A DNA stretch of 63,021 nt, taken from contig CAYFGQ010000015.1 in assembly GCA_964342525.1 (NCBI GenBank), forward strand, positions 1 through 63,021, written 5' to 3'. Position numbers and translations under genes: made by a program. This stretch comes from G963676205 sp964342525. GTDB taxonomy: Bacteria > Campylobacterota > Campylobacteria > Campylobacterales > Arcobacteraceae. How positions within the stretch are numbered: position 1 is the first letter of the stretch; every line of letters begins with the position of its first letter. The notes beneath the pieces were generated by a model that did no database searches, was not told the DNA's origin, and saw only the letters and a list, made by a program, of their open reading frames with translations. Shown piece after piece: positions 25,879 to 35,549 of the stretch.

Positions 25879-26295
25879 ATGGACTTAATAGAAAATCAGA
25901 ATGAAAATGACTTTAAAAAAGATATAAATATCATAGAAGTTCTCGAAAAAATTTCCCAAAAGGCAAGGCAAGATGAATCATTTTTGAAACAACTTAAAGA
26001 TAATCCCCATGAAATTATTTTTAAACAAAGTGGCATTTCTTTTCCTACTGAGATTCTTATAGAAGTATTTGAAAATGGTGAAATGGATTTCAAGAGTTCT
26101 CAACTTTCTGATGAAGATAGGGAATTGAGTGATAGTGAACTTGATAATATTTCAGGTGGAATGGTTGGGATTAATTCAAGGATGTTAGATATTATTGCTT
26201 ATCAAGAGATGCAAAAGCATGGGAAAAACTTTGATTTCAAAAAACATGTCCTTCCTCAAATAGGTAAAACCTTAGTAGGTGGTCTTGCGGGATAG
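25879..26295 (+). CDS. NHLP-type leader peptide precursor 4
   Basis: 138 residues behind AAAGGAGA. A longer N-terminus precedes the leader core A-R-Q-D-E-S-F-L-K-Q-L-K-D-N-P-H-E and the terminal D-S-E-L-D-N-I-S-G-G (93-94). The 44-residue product begins M-V-G-I-N-S-R-M-L-D and ends I-G-K-T-L-V-G-G-L-A-G, a glycine-rich hydrophobic tail; it has no cysteine. It is the last of the precursor run; the export operon starts 163 bases later from its own promoter. Confidence 0.9.
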   Translation: MDLIENQNENDFKKDINIIEVLEKISQKARQDESFLKQLKDNPHEIIFKQSGISFPTEILIEVFENGEMDFKSSQLSDEDRELSDSELDNISGGMVGINSRMLDIIAYQEMQKHGKNFDFKKHVLPQIGKTLVGGLAG

Positions 26296-26378
26296 TATAG
26301 ATATTGTGAAGTTTATTACAATTATTTTTAAGTAAATTATTTAATAATCTTTTTCTTGTATATCCTAATTGTTTAATT

Positions 26379-26411
26379 ATTAGGAAAAAGCTAATTTCTG
26401 TTTGTTACTAT
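26379..26411 (+). promoter_or_regulatory. Island promoter b: ATTAG-N7-CTAAT, 10 bases, TACTAT
   Basis: ATTAG (26379-26383), GAAAAAG, CTAAT (26391-26395), 10 bases, TACTAT (26406-26411). A third half-site CCTAAT lies just upstream at 26364-26369. It drives the export operon whose first ATG is at 26459. Confidence 0.82.
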
Positions 26412-26458
26412 TTTATTATTGAATTATTTTATTTAGAATAGATAGGAAACAATTACCC

Positions 26459-27613
26459 ATGAAATTTTTTAAATCTTTAAATATTATTTATATCTGTATT
26501 ATTCTTTTTTCTCCCCTTTCTTTATTGGCTCAAAGGGCTGATTATACTTCCATAACACCTATTGATAATTTAGGAAAAAAGTGGCGTATTGCATACATAG
26601 AGGGTGGGGCTTATAAAAACTATCCTGCAAATCTAAAAGCGATTAGTGAAGCTTTGATGAAATTTGGTTGGATGGAGCGGGTGTCTATCCCTTATAAGGA
26701 AGGTGACGATGATGCCAAAAATATGTGGGAGTTTTTATCTAGTAGTATAAAAAGTCCTTATATAGAGTTTGTAGATGATGCTTTTTATTCTGCCAATTGG
26801 GATGAGTCAAATCGTAAAGTTAATATTGAGTCATTAAAAAAAAGAGATGATATAGATCTTATTTTAGCTTTTGGAACTTGGGCAGGGCAAGATTTATCAA
26901 AGGATGATATTTCTGTGTCTACTATTGTTATCTCAACAAGTAATCCCCTTGAAGCTGGAATTATAAAAAGTATTGAAGACTCTGGATATGATCATTTAAT
27001 TGCTCAGATTGATCCTACTCGATATCAAAGACAGGTTGAACTATTTTATGAGATTATAGGCTTTAAAAATCTTGGGATAGTTTATGAAGATAGTCCTTCC
27101 GGTAGAACTTATGCTTCTGTTGATGATGTGAAGATGGTTGCAAAACAAAGGGGCTTTAATCTTAAGGTTTGCCATGCAAAGAGTGATGTCAAAGAGGTAT
27201 CTATAGCATATAATGAGATTAATCAATGTTATAAAAAATTGGCACCTATTGTAGATGCAGTTTATGTTACTAATCATGCTGGAGTAGATTCTAAAAATAT
27301 TACTTCAATTGTTGAGGTTTTAAATCAATATAAAATCCCATCTTTTTCACAAAATGGTTCTTTTGAAGTAAAACATGGTTTATTGATGAGTATTGCACAA
27401 GCCAATTTTAAATATGTTGGTGAATTTCATGCTAAAACAATCGCAAAAGTTTTTAATGGTGCAAAACCACGAAATTTAACTCAGGTTTTTGAAAACCCTT
27501 CTAAGATAGCAATCAATTTAATGAGTGCTAGAAAAATAGGTTTTGATCCTAGTATAGATCTTATGGGTGCAGCTGATGAACTTTATCAGAGTGTTGGAAA
27601 GAAAACATTTTGA
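26459..27613 (+). CDS. Periplasmic ABC_sub_bind-type solute-binding protein
   Basis: Signal peptide (about 1-24), then a two-lobed periplasmic binding fold of 384 residues with W-R-I-A-Y-I-E-G-G, I-D-L-I-L-A-F-G-T-W-A-G, N-L-G-I-V-Y-E-D-S-P-S-G-R and V-D-A-V-Y-V-T-N-H-A, as in the ABC substrate-binding protein family PF04392. No matching importer permease or ATPase is present here. It is the first gene of the export operon and the next gene begins 16 bases after its stop, so it may deliver a signal or a ligand to the sensors rather than feed an importer. Confidence 0.78.
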   Translation: MKFFKSLNIIYICIILFSPLSLLAQRADYTSITPIDNLGKKWRIAYIEGGAYKNYPANLKAISEALMKFGWMERVSIPYKEGDDDAKNMWEFLSSSIKSPYIEFVDDAFYSANWDESNRKVNIESLKKRDDIDLILAFGTWAGQDLSKDDISVSTIVISTSNPLEAGIIKSIEDSGYDHLIAQIDPTRYQRQVELFYEIIGFKNLGIVYEDSPSGRTYASVDDVKMVAKQRGFNLKVCHAKSDVKEVSIAYNEINQCYKKLAPIVDAVYVTNHAGVDSKNITSIVEVLNQYKIPSFSQNGSFEVKHGLLMSIAQANFKYVGEFHAKTIAKVFNGAKPRNLTQVFENPSKIAINLMSARKIGFDPSIDLMGAADELYQSVGKKTF

Positions 27614-27629
27614 TATTTGGTATGATATT

Positions 27630-29198
27630 ATGAAGTATTTTATAATTTTTACTTTATTAATAAGTTCTTTTTCTTTTGCAAAAGAAGATAAAGATTCTAT
27701 TTCTTTAGAATTTGTATTATCTGAGATGTTAAAACATAATCCCACTATTCTTAAAGCACTTGAGTCTTTTGAATATCAAAAAGCTGCTTTACAAGTACAA
27801 CAAGGGAGTTTTGACGTGGGAGTTAATATATATGGACAGCATGGAATAAGTGATAATATCTCAGGTGAGCAAAATGTTGAACAAACTACTGGATTAAAAG
27901 AGACTTATAAAACTTATAATAATGTCTATAATGCAACTCTTTCTAAAAAACTTTATCAAGGTATAGACATACAAGGGGGAGTTAGCTCAACTCGTACTAA
28001 GACACAAAGTAGTAGTTATTTTAGAGATAATAGCAATGATGCGACAACTACAAATTCTGTTTTTTTTACACTTGATATTCCATTGATGAAAGGTTTGGGA
28101 AGTGAAAATACTTTAGCAAATATAAAAACTGCCCAAAAGGGTGTCTTAGAAGCCAAATATAATATACTCAATACCATATCTAGTGTTGCTTCACAAACAA
28201 TTAGTGCATATTGGAATTATCTTGCTAGTGTTAGGCTGTATCAAATTGCTTTAGAGTCTGAGAGATTAACCCAAAAACTTGTGCAAAATACTAAAAAAAT
28301 GATTGATTATAAACAACAAGCAAGTTCTGTTCTCAAACACCCCTTAGCTAATTTAAAAAGTAAAACTATAAGTAGAATTAGCGCAAAAAATACTCTTATG
28401 TCAAATTGGAAATCTTTAGTTATTTTGATAGGTTCTAAGAGCTTATTTGCCTTACCTTTGGATCCTAGAAATGATTTTCCACAAATTAGTGATATGAACC
28501 AACTCTCTTTATTATTTGAAAAATCTTTATTTAATATGGCTTTGAAACATAGAGCAGATTTAAAAATATTAAAAGAGAAAAGAGAAGCTCTTAAAATTAT
28601 GAAAAGATATAGTGCAAACCAAATGGAACCAGATCTATCTTTACAGATTTCATCTAAATATAATAATGTGATGATGGATGATAGTTATTCTAAGATGTAT
28701 CAATATGATCCAAATGGGAATCATCATGGATTCAATCTAGATTTTAAACTAGTTTATCAATTTGATATTGAAAATAATCAAGCAAAAGGGGCTTATAAAG
28801 AAGCTCTTTCAAATCTAAGAAGTAATCTATTAAGTGAAAATGAATTGAAACAATCCATAGAGATCTCTTTAATTCAATTAGTTGATTCTTTAAAAGGATA
28901 TAGTGAACAAAATACCTATACCCAAGAGATGATTAGTCTTTATTCTGAGGTTATAGAAGATGAGAAAAAGAAATTTTCGATGGGAATTTCAACTGTAGAT
29001 GATGTAATTAGTGCACAAAATAAGTATATTAGTGCCAAACAAACCCAGTTAAATACACTACTTGCATATGCATCAAATTTAAGTAGTTTAAAACATGAAA
29101 GTGGGGTCTTGGTTTATGAGTCTTCCCAAGGGGAATATATAATCAATGCCTTTTTAGATATAAAAAAGATTGTGAAGGGGAATACTTATGCAAAATAA
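27630..29198 (+). CDS. TolC-family outer-membrane efflux protein
   Basis: The ATG at 27630 opens a signal peptide (M-K-Y-F-I-I-F-T-L-L-I-S-S-F-S-F-A); an in-frame ATG at 27567 lies inside the previous gene. The 522 residues have the duplicated TolC layout of long helical hairpins and two beta parts: L-E-F-V-L-S-E-M-L-K-H-N-P-T at the start and K-K-F-S-M-G-I-S-T-V-D-D-V-I-S-A-Q-N-K-Y near the end. It provides the outer-membrane duct for the peptide exporter and overlaps the HlyD gene by 11 bases. Confidence 0.9.
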   Translation: MKYFIIFTLLISSFSFAKEDKDSISLEFVLSEMLKHNPTILKALESFEYQKAALQVQQGSFDVGVNIYGQHGISDNISGEQNVEQTTGLKETYKTYNNVYNATLSKKLYQGIDIQGGVSSTRTKTQSSSYFRDNSNDATTTNSVFFTLDIPLMKGLGSENTLANIKTAQKGVLEAKYNILNTISSVASQTISAYWNYLASVRLYQIALESERLTQKLVQNTKKMIDYKQQASSVLKHPLANLKSKTISRISAKNTLMSNWKSLVILIGSKSLFALPLDPRNDFPQISDMNQLSLLFEKSLFNMALKHRADLKILKEKREALKIMKRYSANQMEPDLSLQISSKYNNVMMDDSYSKMYQYDPNGNHHGFNLDFKLVYQFDIENNQAKGAYKEALSNLRSNLLSENELKQSIEISLIQLVDSLKGYSEQNTYTQEMISLYSEVIEDEKKKFSMGISTVDDVISAQNKYISAKQTQLNTLLAYASNLSSLKHESGVLVYESSQGEYIINAFLDIKKIVKGNTYAK

Positions 29199-30447
29199 AA
29201 ATATATTTAGAAAAACTTCTTTAGAGAGACTTTCTTCTCCTGAACAATTAGATAGGTTAATACAAATCACTTCACCTAAAGCTTGGGTAGCTTTAGGTGG
29301 ATTTGGAATTATAATCACTGCGGCTATTATTTGGGGAATTTTTGGAACAATTGCCACAAAGGTTCAAGGGGAGGGGATCTTTATAAAAAAAGGGGGACTC
29401 TCTACTGTTTATTCTAGTGCTTCTGGTACTGTTACTAATCTTTTTGTTAAAACTGATGATATTATAAAAGAAGGGGATGTAATAGCAACAGTTGTGAAGC
29501 CTCAACTTAAAGATCGTCTACGTCAAGCAAATGAAAAATATGAAAATCTGAAGATTAAACATGTAAAACTTCAATTAAACGGAAAACATGATCTTGAAGT
29601 ACAATTTGGTGTATTTAAAGATAAAAAAAATGAATATAAGCAAAAACTTATTTTAATAAATAAAACCATTAAAAATCTTAAACAAAAAGTTGAAAATTAT
29701 TCCACTTTAGTTGAGGATGGTCTTATTACTCAAGAAACTCTTATTGAAGCAAGACAAAAATTACAAGAGAGTCAAAATCAAGTGGGTGTACTAAAAAATA
29801 GTATTATGAATCAAAATATTGAAGCTTTTAAACGTAAAAGGGAATTTGATAGGGAAGTTGAAGAACATGAGTATCAAGTAACTTTAGCTAAACAAGAAGT
29901 TGTTTTATTAGAAAACGAGCTGTCTATTTCTACAGAGATTAGAGCTACTAGAGCAGGTCGTATTGTTGAGCTTAGTGTGGAGAAAGGGCGATTATTAAGT
30001 ATGGGTGCTAAAGTGGTGACTGTGGAGAGTGTAGGAAATGAAAAGGATCTACAGGTAGTTGCTTTTGTCCCAGCAGTAGAAGGTAAAAAAATTAAAGCAG
30101 GTATGGAGATTCAAATATCTCCATCTACTGTAAAACGAGAAGAGTTTGGCTACATTAAAGCAGAGGTATTATCCATATCAGATTTTCCTGTGAGTCAAGA
30201 GGGGATAAAAAATATTCTTGATAATGACCAGTTGGTACAACGTTTTTTGAAGCTAGATACACCCTTAGTTGTTTATGCTAAACTTAAAAAAAATCCTAAA
30301 TCTGTGAGTGGTTTTGAGTGGTCTTCCCCTAAAGGTCCACCAGTCACTATTACAAGTGGTACTTTTTGTCAAAACTCCATAACAGTTGAGAAACGTGCAC
30401 CAATCACTTTGATTATTCCAATACTTAAAAATTCACTGGGTGTATAA
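29188..30447 (+). CDS. HlyD-family secretion protein of NHLM bacteriocin type
   Basis: Periplasmic adaptor that joins the inner-membrane ABC transporter to TolC. 419 residues: short cytoplasmic start with L-S-S-P-E-Q-L-D-R-L-I-Q-I, typical of the NHLM adaptor family, one membrane helix (about 31-52), a lipoyl half-motif G-T-V-T-N-L-F-V-K-T-D-D-I-I-K-E-G-D-V-I, a coiled-coil hairpin (about 110-245), and the second lipoyl half R-A-G-R-I-V-E-L-S-V-E-K-G. AAGGGG precedes the start. It overlaps the next gene by one base. Confidence 0.93.
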   Translation: MQNKNIFRKTSLERLSSPEQLDRLIQITSPKAWVALGGFGIIITAAIIWGIFGTIATKVQGEGIFIKKGGLSTVYSSASGTVTNLFVKTDDIIKEGDVIATVVKPQLKDRLRQANEKYENLKIKHVKLQLNGKHDLEVQFGVFKDKKNEYKQKLILINKTIKNLKQKVENYSTLVEDGLITQETLIEARQKLQESQNQVGVLKNSIMNQNIEAFKRKREFDREVEEHEYQVTLAKQEVVLLENELSISTEIRATRAGRIVELSVEKGRLLSMGAKVVTVESVGNEKDLQVVAFVPAVEGKKIKAGMEIQISPSTVKREEFGYIKAEVLSISDFPVSQEGIKNILDNDQLVQRFLKLDTPLVVYAKLKKNPKSVSGFEWSSPKGPPVTITSGTFCQNSITVEKRAPITLIIPILKNSLGV

Positions 30448-32636
30448 TGTCTAATTCTGAAAATAAAATCCAGTTACCAAAGATACCTAATCAAAGGGTT
30501 AAGACACCAACCCTATTACAAATGGAAGCAGTGGAGTGTGGTGCAGCTGCTTTAGGGATTATCCTTAGTTATTATAAAAAATATGTAGCTTTAGAAGAGT
30601 TAAGGTTAGAGTGTGGAGTTTCTCGTGATGGGAGTAAGGCTAGCAATGTAGTTAAAGCAGCCCGACGATATGGTTTAAAGGCTAAAGGTTATAAAAAAGA
30701 GCCAGAGAAATTATTTAAAGAGTTTAAAACACCTTTTATAGTTTATTGGAATTTTAATCACTTTTTAGTGGTAGAGGGGTATAAAAATGGTAGGGTTTAT
30801 TTAAATGATCCTGCCTCTGGTCCTAGAAATATATCTTGGGAAGAGTTTGATTTTGCATATACTGGTGTAGTATTGGTTATGGAACCAGATGATGGTTTTA
30901 TAGCAGATGGAAATAAACCAGGTGTTATTCCTGCTTTGAAAAAACGTTTTAAGGGTTCAGAGCTTGCTATGACTTTTATTGTTATTGCTGGTTTATTTAT
31001 GGTTGTTCCGGGGCTTGTAATTCCTATTTTTAGTAAAATATTTATAGATGAATATTTAGTAAAAAATATGGAGAGTTGGCTAAGGGCACTTTTTTTAGCC
31101 ATGATTGTAACTACAATAATAAATGCTGGACTTAGTTGGCTTCAACAACACTATCTATTAAGATTTGAAACTAAACTTTCTTTACGGGAGACTGGTAAAT
31201 TTATTTGGCATGTTATGAGATTGCCTGTTGAGTTTTTTACCCAAAGATATGCGGGTGAAATATCTTCTAGGGTTCCTTTAAATGATAATGTTGCGTCCAT
31301 TGTTTCAGGTCATTTGGCAATAAATCTAATTGCATTATTGACAATTGTTTTTTATCTTGCTGTTATGTTTTATTATGATGTGGTATTAACTCTTGTGGGG
31401 CTTTTTTTTGTTATTTTGAATATTGTAGTCTTAAAGCTATCTTCTAGGAAAATGACTGATTTACATTGGAAAATATCTATAGATGAAGGGAAAATGCAAG
31501 GGGTTTCAATGGGTGGTATTCAAAGTATTGAAACTTTAAAAGCAAGTGGGGGCGAGTCTGATTTCTTTCAGCAATGGGCTGGGCATCAAGCTAAAACTTT
31601 AAATGGAATGCAAGAGGTTGTGCCCCTTAATCAAATTATGATTGTTTTGCCCACTTTATTAACTGCTATAAATGTGGCCGCTATTCTTTCTATTGGAAGT
31701 TTACGGGTGATGGATGGATATATGACAATGGGTATGCTTGTAGCTTTTCAAAGTCTTATGATGAGTTTTATGACACCAATTAACACTCTGATGGGAATGG
31801 GAGTGATTATTCAACAACTTAAAGGGGATTTGACACGTCTAGATGATGTTTATAAATATCCAGTTGATGATTATTTTGATGAGAGTTTAGATGATATAAG
31901 TAATACTAAAGTGAAATTGGATGGATATGTTGAGTTACGTTCTATTTCATTTGGTTATAACCCTTTAGAAAAGGCTTTAGTTGAAGAGTTTAGTTTTTCT
32001 TTAAAACCGGGAAATCGTGTTGCTTTAGTAGGGGCTAGTGGTTGTGGTAAGTCAACTGTTACTAAATTGGTATCGGGACTTTATAAACCTTGGAGTGGGG
32101 AAGTACTTTTAGATGGTAAAGTTATAAATAAGTGGTCAAAAACTATTTTTTCAAATTCTGTAACTATGGTAGATCAAGAGGTTTTTTTATTTGAGGGAAC
32201 TGTAAATGAGAATTTAACTTTATGGGATAAAAGTATCCCTGAAGATCAAATTGTACAAGCTTGTAAAGATGCGTGTATACATGATGTGATCGCATCAATG
32301 CCAAATGCTTATGAAAGTTATGTGGAAGAGTCAGGAAGAAACTTCAGTGGAGGGCAACGTCAACGCCTAGAGATTGCACGTGCTTTAGTAAATAATCCAT
32401 CAATTCTTATTATGGATGAATCTACTAGTGCTTTAGATCCTGTTACGGAAAAAGAAGTGGATGAAAACCTAAGAAGAAGAGGCTGTACTTGTATTATTGT
32501 TGCCCATAGATTAAGTACTATTCGTGATGCGGATGAGATTTTAGTTTTAGACAAGGGTAAGATTGTTCATCGTGGTACCCATGATGAGCTAAAAGAGTTA
32601 GATGGCTTTTATCAACAGCTTATTCAAACACAATAA
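30447..32636 (+). CDS. NHLM peptidase/ABC transporter with C39 domain
   Basis: Inner-membrane exporter that cuts the leader after Gly-Gly and translocates the peptide. The C39 peptidase (about 20-145) has Gln and Cys in L-L-Q-M-E-A-V-E-C-G-A-A-A-L, His in N-H-F-L-V-V-E-G-Y and Asp in L-N-D-P-A-S-G, a complete active site. A six-helix membrane domain (about 170-450) follows, then an ATPase with Walker A G-A-S-G-C-G-K-S-T, signature F-S-G-G-Q-R-Q-R and Walker B I-L-I-M-D-E-S-T-S-A. 729 residues, normal for the NHLM C39 transporter family. No separate C39 protease is needed to process the four precursors. Confidence 0.95.
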   Translation: MSNSENKIQLPKIPNQRVKTPTLLQMEAVECGAAALGIILSYYKKYVALEELRLECGVSRDGSKASNVVKAARRYGLKAKGYKKEPEKLFKEFKTPFIVYWNFNHFLVVEGYKNGRVYLNDPASGPRNISWEEFDFAYTGVVLVMEPDDGFIADGNKPGVIPALKKRFKGSELAMTFIVIAGLFMVVPGLVIPIFSKIFIDEYLVKNMESWLRALFLAMIVTTIINAGLSWLQQHYLLRFETKLSLRETGKFIWHVMRLPVEFFTQRYAGEISSRVPLNDNVASIVSGHLAINLIALLTIVFYLAVMFYYDVVLTLVGLFFVILNIVVLKLSSRKMTDLHWKISIDEGKMQGVSMGGIQSIETLKASGGESDFFQQWAGHQAKTLNGMQEVVPLNQIMIVLPTLLTAINVAAILSIGSLRVMDGYMTMGMLVAFQSLMMSFMTPINTLMGMGVIIQQLKGDLTRLDDVYKYPVDDYFDESLDDISNTKVKLDGYVELRSISFGYNPLEKALVEEFSFSLKPGNRVALVGASGCGKSTVTKLVSGLYKPWSGEVLLDGKVINKWSKTIFSNSVTMVDQEVFLFEGTVNENLTLWDKSIPEDQIVQACKDACIHDVIASMPNAYESYVEESGRNFSGGQRQRLEIARALVNNPSILIMDESTSALDPVTEKEVDENLRRRGCTCIIVAHRLSTIRDADEILVLDKGKIVHRGTHDELKELDGFYQQLIQTQ

Positions 32637-32644
32637 GGATTATT

Positions 32645-35536
32645 ATGTATTTAGATAATGATATTTTTAAATCTTCCTCCTTTATAGAATCTTCATCCAG
32701 TTCCCCTTTAATACTTTCAGGTTCAGATAAAACATATCAAATTGTGTCTGGTAAGGTGGATATTTTTGCTGTTATGAATAGGGATGGAGATGGAAGACGA
32801 TTTCATATTGCAACTTTGCAAGAGGGGGAATTGTGTTTTGGATTACCTTTAGAAGAATCCCTTAGTATTATAGCTGTTTCACATCTTGGAGCTAAAATAT
32901 GTTTTAAAGAGACTAAAGAGGTTTTATCTTATCTTATAGAATCTAAAAATATGAAACCACTACACCATTGGCTAGAAAGAATCTCTAAATATATTTATAA
33001 TGATCTCTCCCAGCCAAAACAATTTATAAATTTAAATGAGATAAAGACTAATTTTAAAGAAGGGGAAAGCCTTCGTATTTTGGATGATGATCTCTTGTGG
33101 TTAAAAGTAAATTCTGGTGAGGCTTATTTATGTGGTGTATCTAGTTGGAGATTAAGTGAAGAATTAGATTACATGCCTATTTCTAAACGTATGTGGGTAA
33201 AGGCTGGGAAATCATTTGATGCTGAGGTATTAAAAACTGAAAGTTTATTTCAAAATATTCAAATCGAAAAGGCAATGGGATGTTTTGGAGATTTTTTTCT
33301 TCTGGCTGTTAAAAGTAAACTTTTTTCTATTGAAGAAAAAGAGCGTCTACAGGTAAATAAAAAACTTTTGATTGAAAAAAATAAGAATGAACAATCCTTA
33401 TTACAACTTGCAAATGTAATGGATACACAATATGAACAGTTCTTAATCAATAAAGATAAGATAGATCCTTTAAGTGCTGCTTGTCAAATTGTAGGGGATT
33501 ATCTAAAAATAGAAATTAAAGAACATCCAGATTCTAAAAATAAAGGTTTTCAAAACTCTATGGAAAAGATTGCTAAGGCATCAGCAGTTCGTATTCGTAG
33601 GGTGATGCTTTTTGAAGAGTGGTACACTAAAGATAATGGACCATTAATTGGATTTATAGAAGAAAATGAAAAAACTGATAAAAAGCCTGTAGCTCTTATC
33701 CCCCAAGGTAATAGGGGATATAAGATGATTGATCCCCAAACAAAAGAGACAAAAATTGTAAGTGACGAGATTGCTATGGCTTTTGAAGGTTTTGCTTATA
33801 TGCTTTATAGACCCCTTCCTAATAAGGAACTTAATATAAAAGATATCTATAAGTTTGCCTCTTTTGATATAAAAAAAGATATGTTTTTTATTATTTTAAT
33901 GGGATTATTTGTAGGTATTTTAGGAATGGCAACTCCCATATTTACAGGGAAAATATATGATATGGTGATCCCTGAATCCAATAAAGAACAGCTTGTACAA
34001 ATTGCAGGGGCATTGATAGCTATAGCCTTTAGTACAGCACTTTTTACTTTTGTACGGGGTATCGCTTCTGCTAGACTTAAAGGTAAAATGTCCATGGGAT
34101 TACAGTGTGCCATATGGGATCGTTTATTGGCTTTGCCTGCACCATTTTTTCGTAAATATAGTACTGGAGAATTAGCTGAGCGTGCAAATGGTATCAATGC
34201 TATTCAAGAGATGCTTTCAGGTACTGTATTGGCTAGTTTTTTAAATGGAATTTTTTCTATTTTTAGTTTGGCTTTACTTTTTTATTATAATGTAAAATTA
34301 GCTTTAATAGCTATGGTACTTGTTCTTATAGCTATGATATATACATTTGTTAGTGCTTATTTTCAGATGCGTTATATGAATCAGATTTTAAAATTTGATG
34401 GTAAAATTCAAGGACTTATTTTACAACTTCTTAGCGGAATTCAAAAGCTCCGCGTAGCTGGGGCAGAGGGTAGAGCTTTTGGTGTTTGGGCAGATAATTA
34501 TTCAAAAAGGCAAAAACTTTCTTTTAAAGCTGGAAATCTTCAAAATCATTTAGAGGTTTTTAATACTATCTTTCCCACACTTACAACTATTATAATTTTT
34601 GCTACAGTTGCATATTTTTTAAAAAAAGATGCTCAATTTACAACTGGGGAATTTATAGCTTTTAATGCAGCTTTTGGTCAATTTACAGCAGCTGCTTTAG
34701 CTATGAGTGGTGTTGCTATTCAAGTATTAGAAGTTTTTCCTATTTATAAGAGAATTACTCCTATTCTCAAAACTAAACCAGAGATCGATTCTGCTAAATC
34801 AGATCCTGGTGAGTTAAGTGGAAATATTGTTTTAAATAAGGTTTATTTTCGTTATAAGGATGAAGGTTTAGATATTTTAAAAGGGATTAGTTTATCTATT
34901 GAGCCTGGTCAGTTTGTTGCTTTTGTTGGTCCTTCAGGTTCAGGGAAATCAACCATATTAAGAATATTGTTGGGTTTTGAGAAAGCTTTATCTGGAACAG
35001 TTTATTATGATGAGCAAAATTTAGCTGAACTTGATATAGGCTCAGTGAGGAGTCAAATAGGAACTGTGCTTCAAAATGGGCAGATTATGCAAGGGGATAT
35101 ATTTAATAATATTGTAGGTTCAACAGGTTTAAGTATACAAGATGCTTGGGAAGCAGCTAAGATGGCAGGATTTGATGAAGATATTAAACAAATGCCAATG
35201 GGTATGCATACTGTTGTTTCTTCTGGTGGGGGAACTTTATCTGGTGGGCAAAGGCAACGTTTATTGATATCCCGTGCTCTTATTACAAAACCTCGTATAA
35301 TATTTTTTGATGAAGCAACGAGTGCTTTAGATAATAAAACACAAGCTATAGTAACGAAGAGCTTAGATAAATTAGATGTGACAAGGGTAGTAATTGCTCA
35401 TCGTTTAAGTACTATTATAAACGCAGATAAGATTTATGTTATTAAAGATGGTGAGATACTACAATGTGGTAATTATGATCAATTGATGAGTGAAGAGGGT
35501 TTATTTAAAGAGTTGGCATCTCGCCAAGTTGCATAA
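32645..35536 (+). CDS. NHLM bacteriocin-system ABC transporter (second, no C39)
   Basis: 963 residues. A long N-terminal region (about 1-390) lacks a C39 catalytic Cys and begins with a beta-rich stretch (G-K-V-D-I-F-A-V-M-N-R-D-G-D-G) as in the second transporter of NHLM clusters. A six-helix membrane domain follows (about 410-700), then an ATPase with G-P-S-G-S-G-K-S-T, L-S-G-G-Q-R-Q-R and I-I-F-F-D-E-A-T-S-A-L-D. All ATPase motifs are intact. In known NHLM systems the two transporters occur together and may form a heterodimer. The gene starts 8 bases after the first transporter, behind AAGGA. Confidence 0.93.
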   Translation: MYLDNDIFKSSSFIESSSSSPLILSGSDKTYQIVSGKVDIFAVMNRDGDGRRFHIATLQEGELCFGLPLEESLSIIAVSHLGAKICFKETKEVLSYLIESKNMKPLHHWLERISKYIYNDLSQPKQFINLNEIKTNFKEGESLRILDDDLLWLKVNSGEAYLCGVSSWRLSEELDYMPISKRMWVKAGKSFDAEVLKTESLFQNIQIEKAMGCFGDFFLLAVKSKLFSIEEKERLQVNKKLLIEKNKNEQSLLQLANVMDTQYEQFLINKDKIDPLSAACQIVGDYLKIEIKEHPDSKNKGFQNSMEKIAKASAVRIRRVMLFEEWYTKDNGPLIGFIEENEKTDKKPVALIPQGNRGYKMIDPQTKETKIVSDEIAMAFEGFAYMLYRPLPNKELNIKDIYKFASFDIKKDMFFIILMGLFVGILGMATPIFTGKIYDMVIPESNKEQLVQIAGALIAIAFSTALFTFVRGIASARLKGKMSMGLQCAIWDRLLALPAPFFRKYSTGELAERANGINAIQEMLSGTVLASFLNGIFSIFSLALLFYYNVKLALIAMVLVLIAMIYTFVSAYFQMRYMNQILKFDGKIQGLILQLLSGIQKLRVAGAEGRAFGVWADNYSKRQKLSFKAGNLQNHLEVFNTIFPTLTTIIIFATVAYFLKKDAQFTTGEFIAFNAAFGQFTAAALAMSGVAIQVLEVFPIYKRITPILKTKPEIDSAKSDPGELSGNIVLNKVYFRYKDEGLDILKGISLSIEPGQFVAFVGPSGSGKSTILRILLGFEKALSGTVYYDEQNLAELDIGSVRSQIGTVLQNGQIMQGDIFNNIVGSTGLSIQDAWEAAKMAGFDEDIKQMPMGMHTVVSSGGGTLSGGQRQRLLISRALITKPRIIFFDEATSALDNKTQAIVTKSLDKLDVTRVVIAHRLSTIINADKIYVIKDGEILQCGNYDQLMSEEGLFKELASRQVA

Positions 35537-35549
35537 TAAATATCAATTG

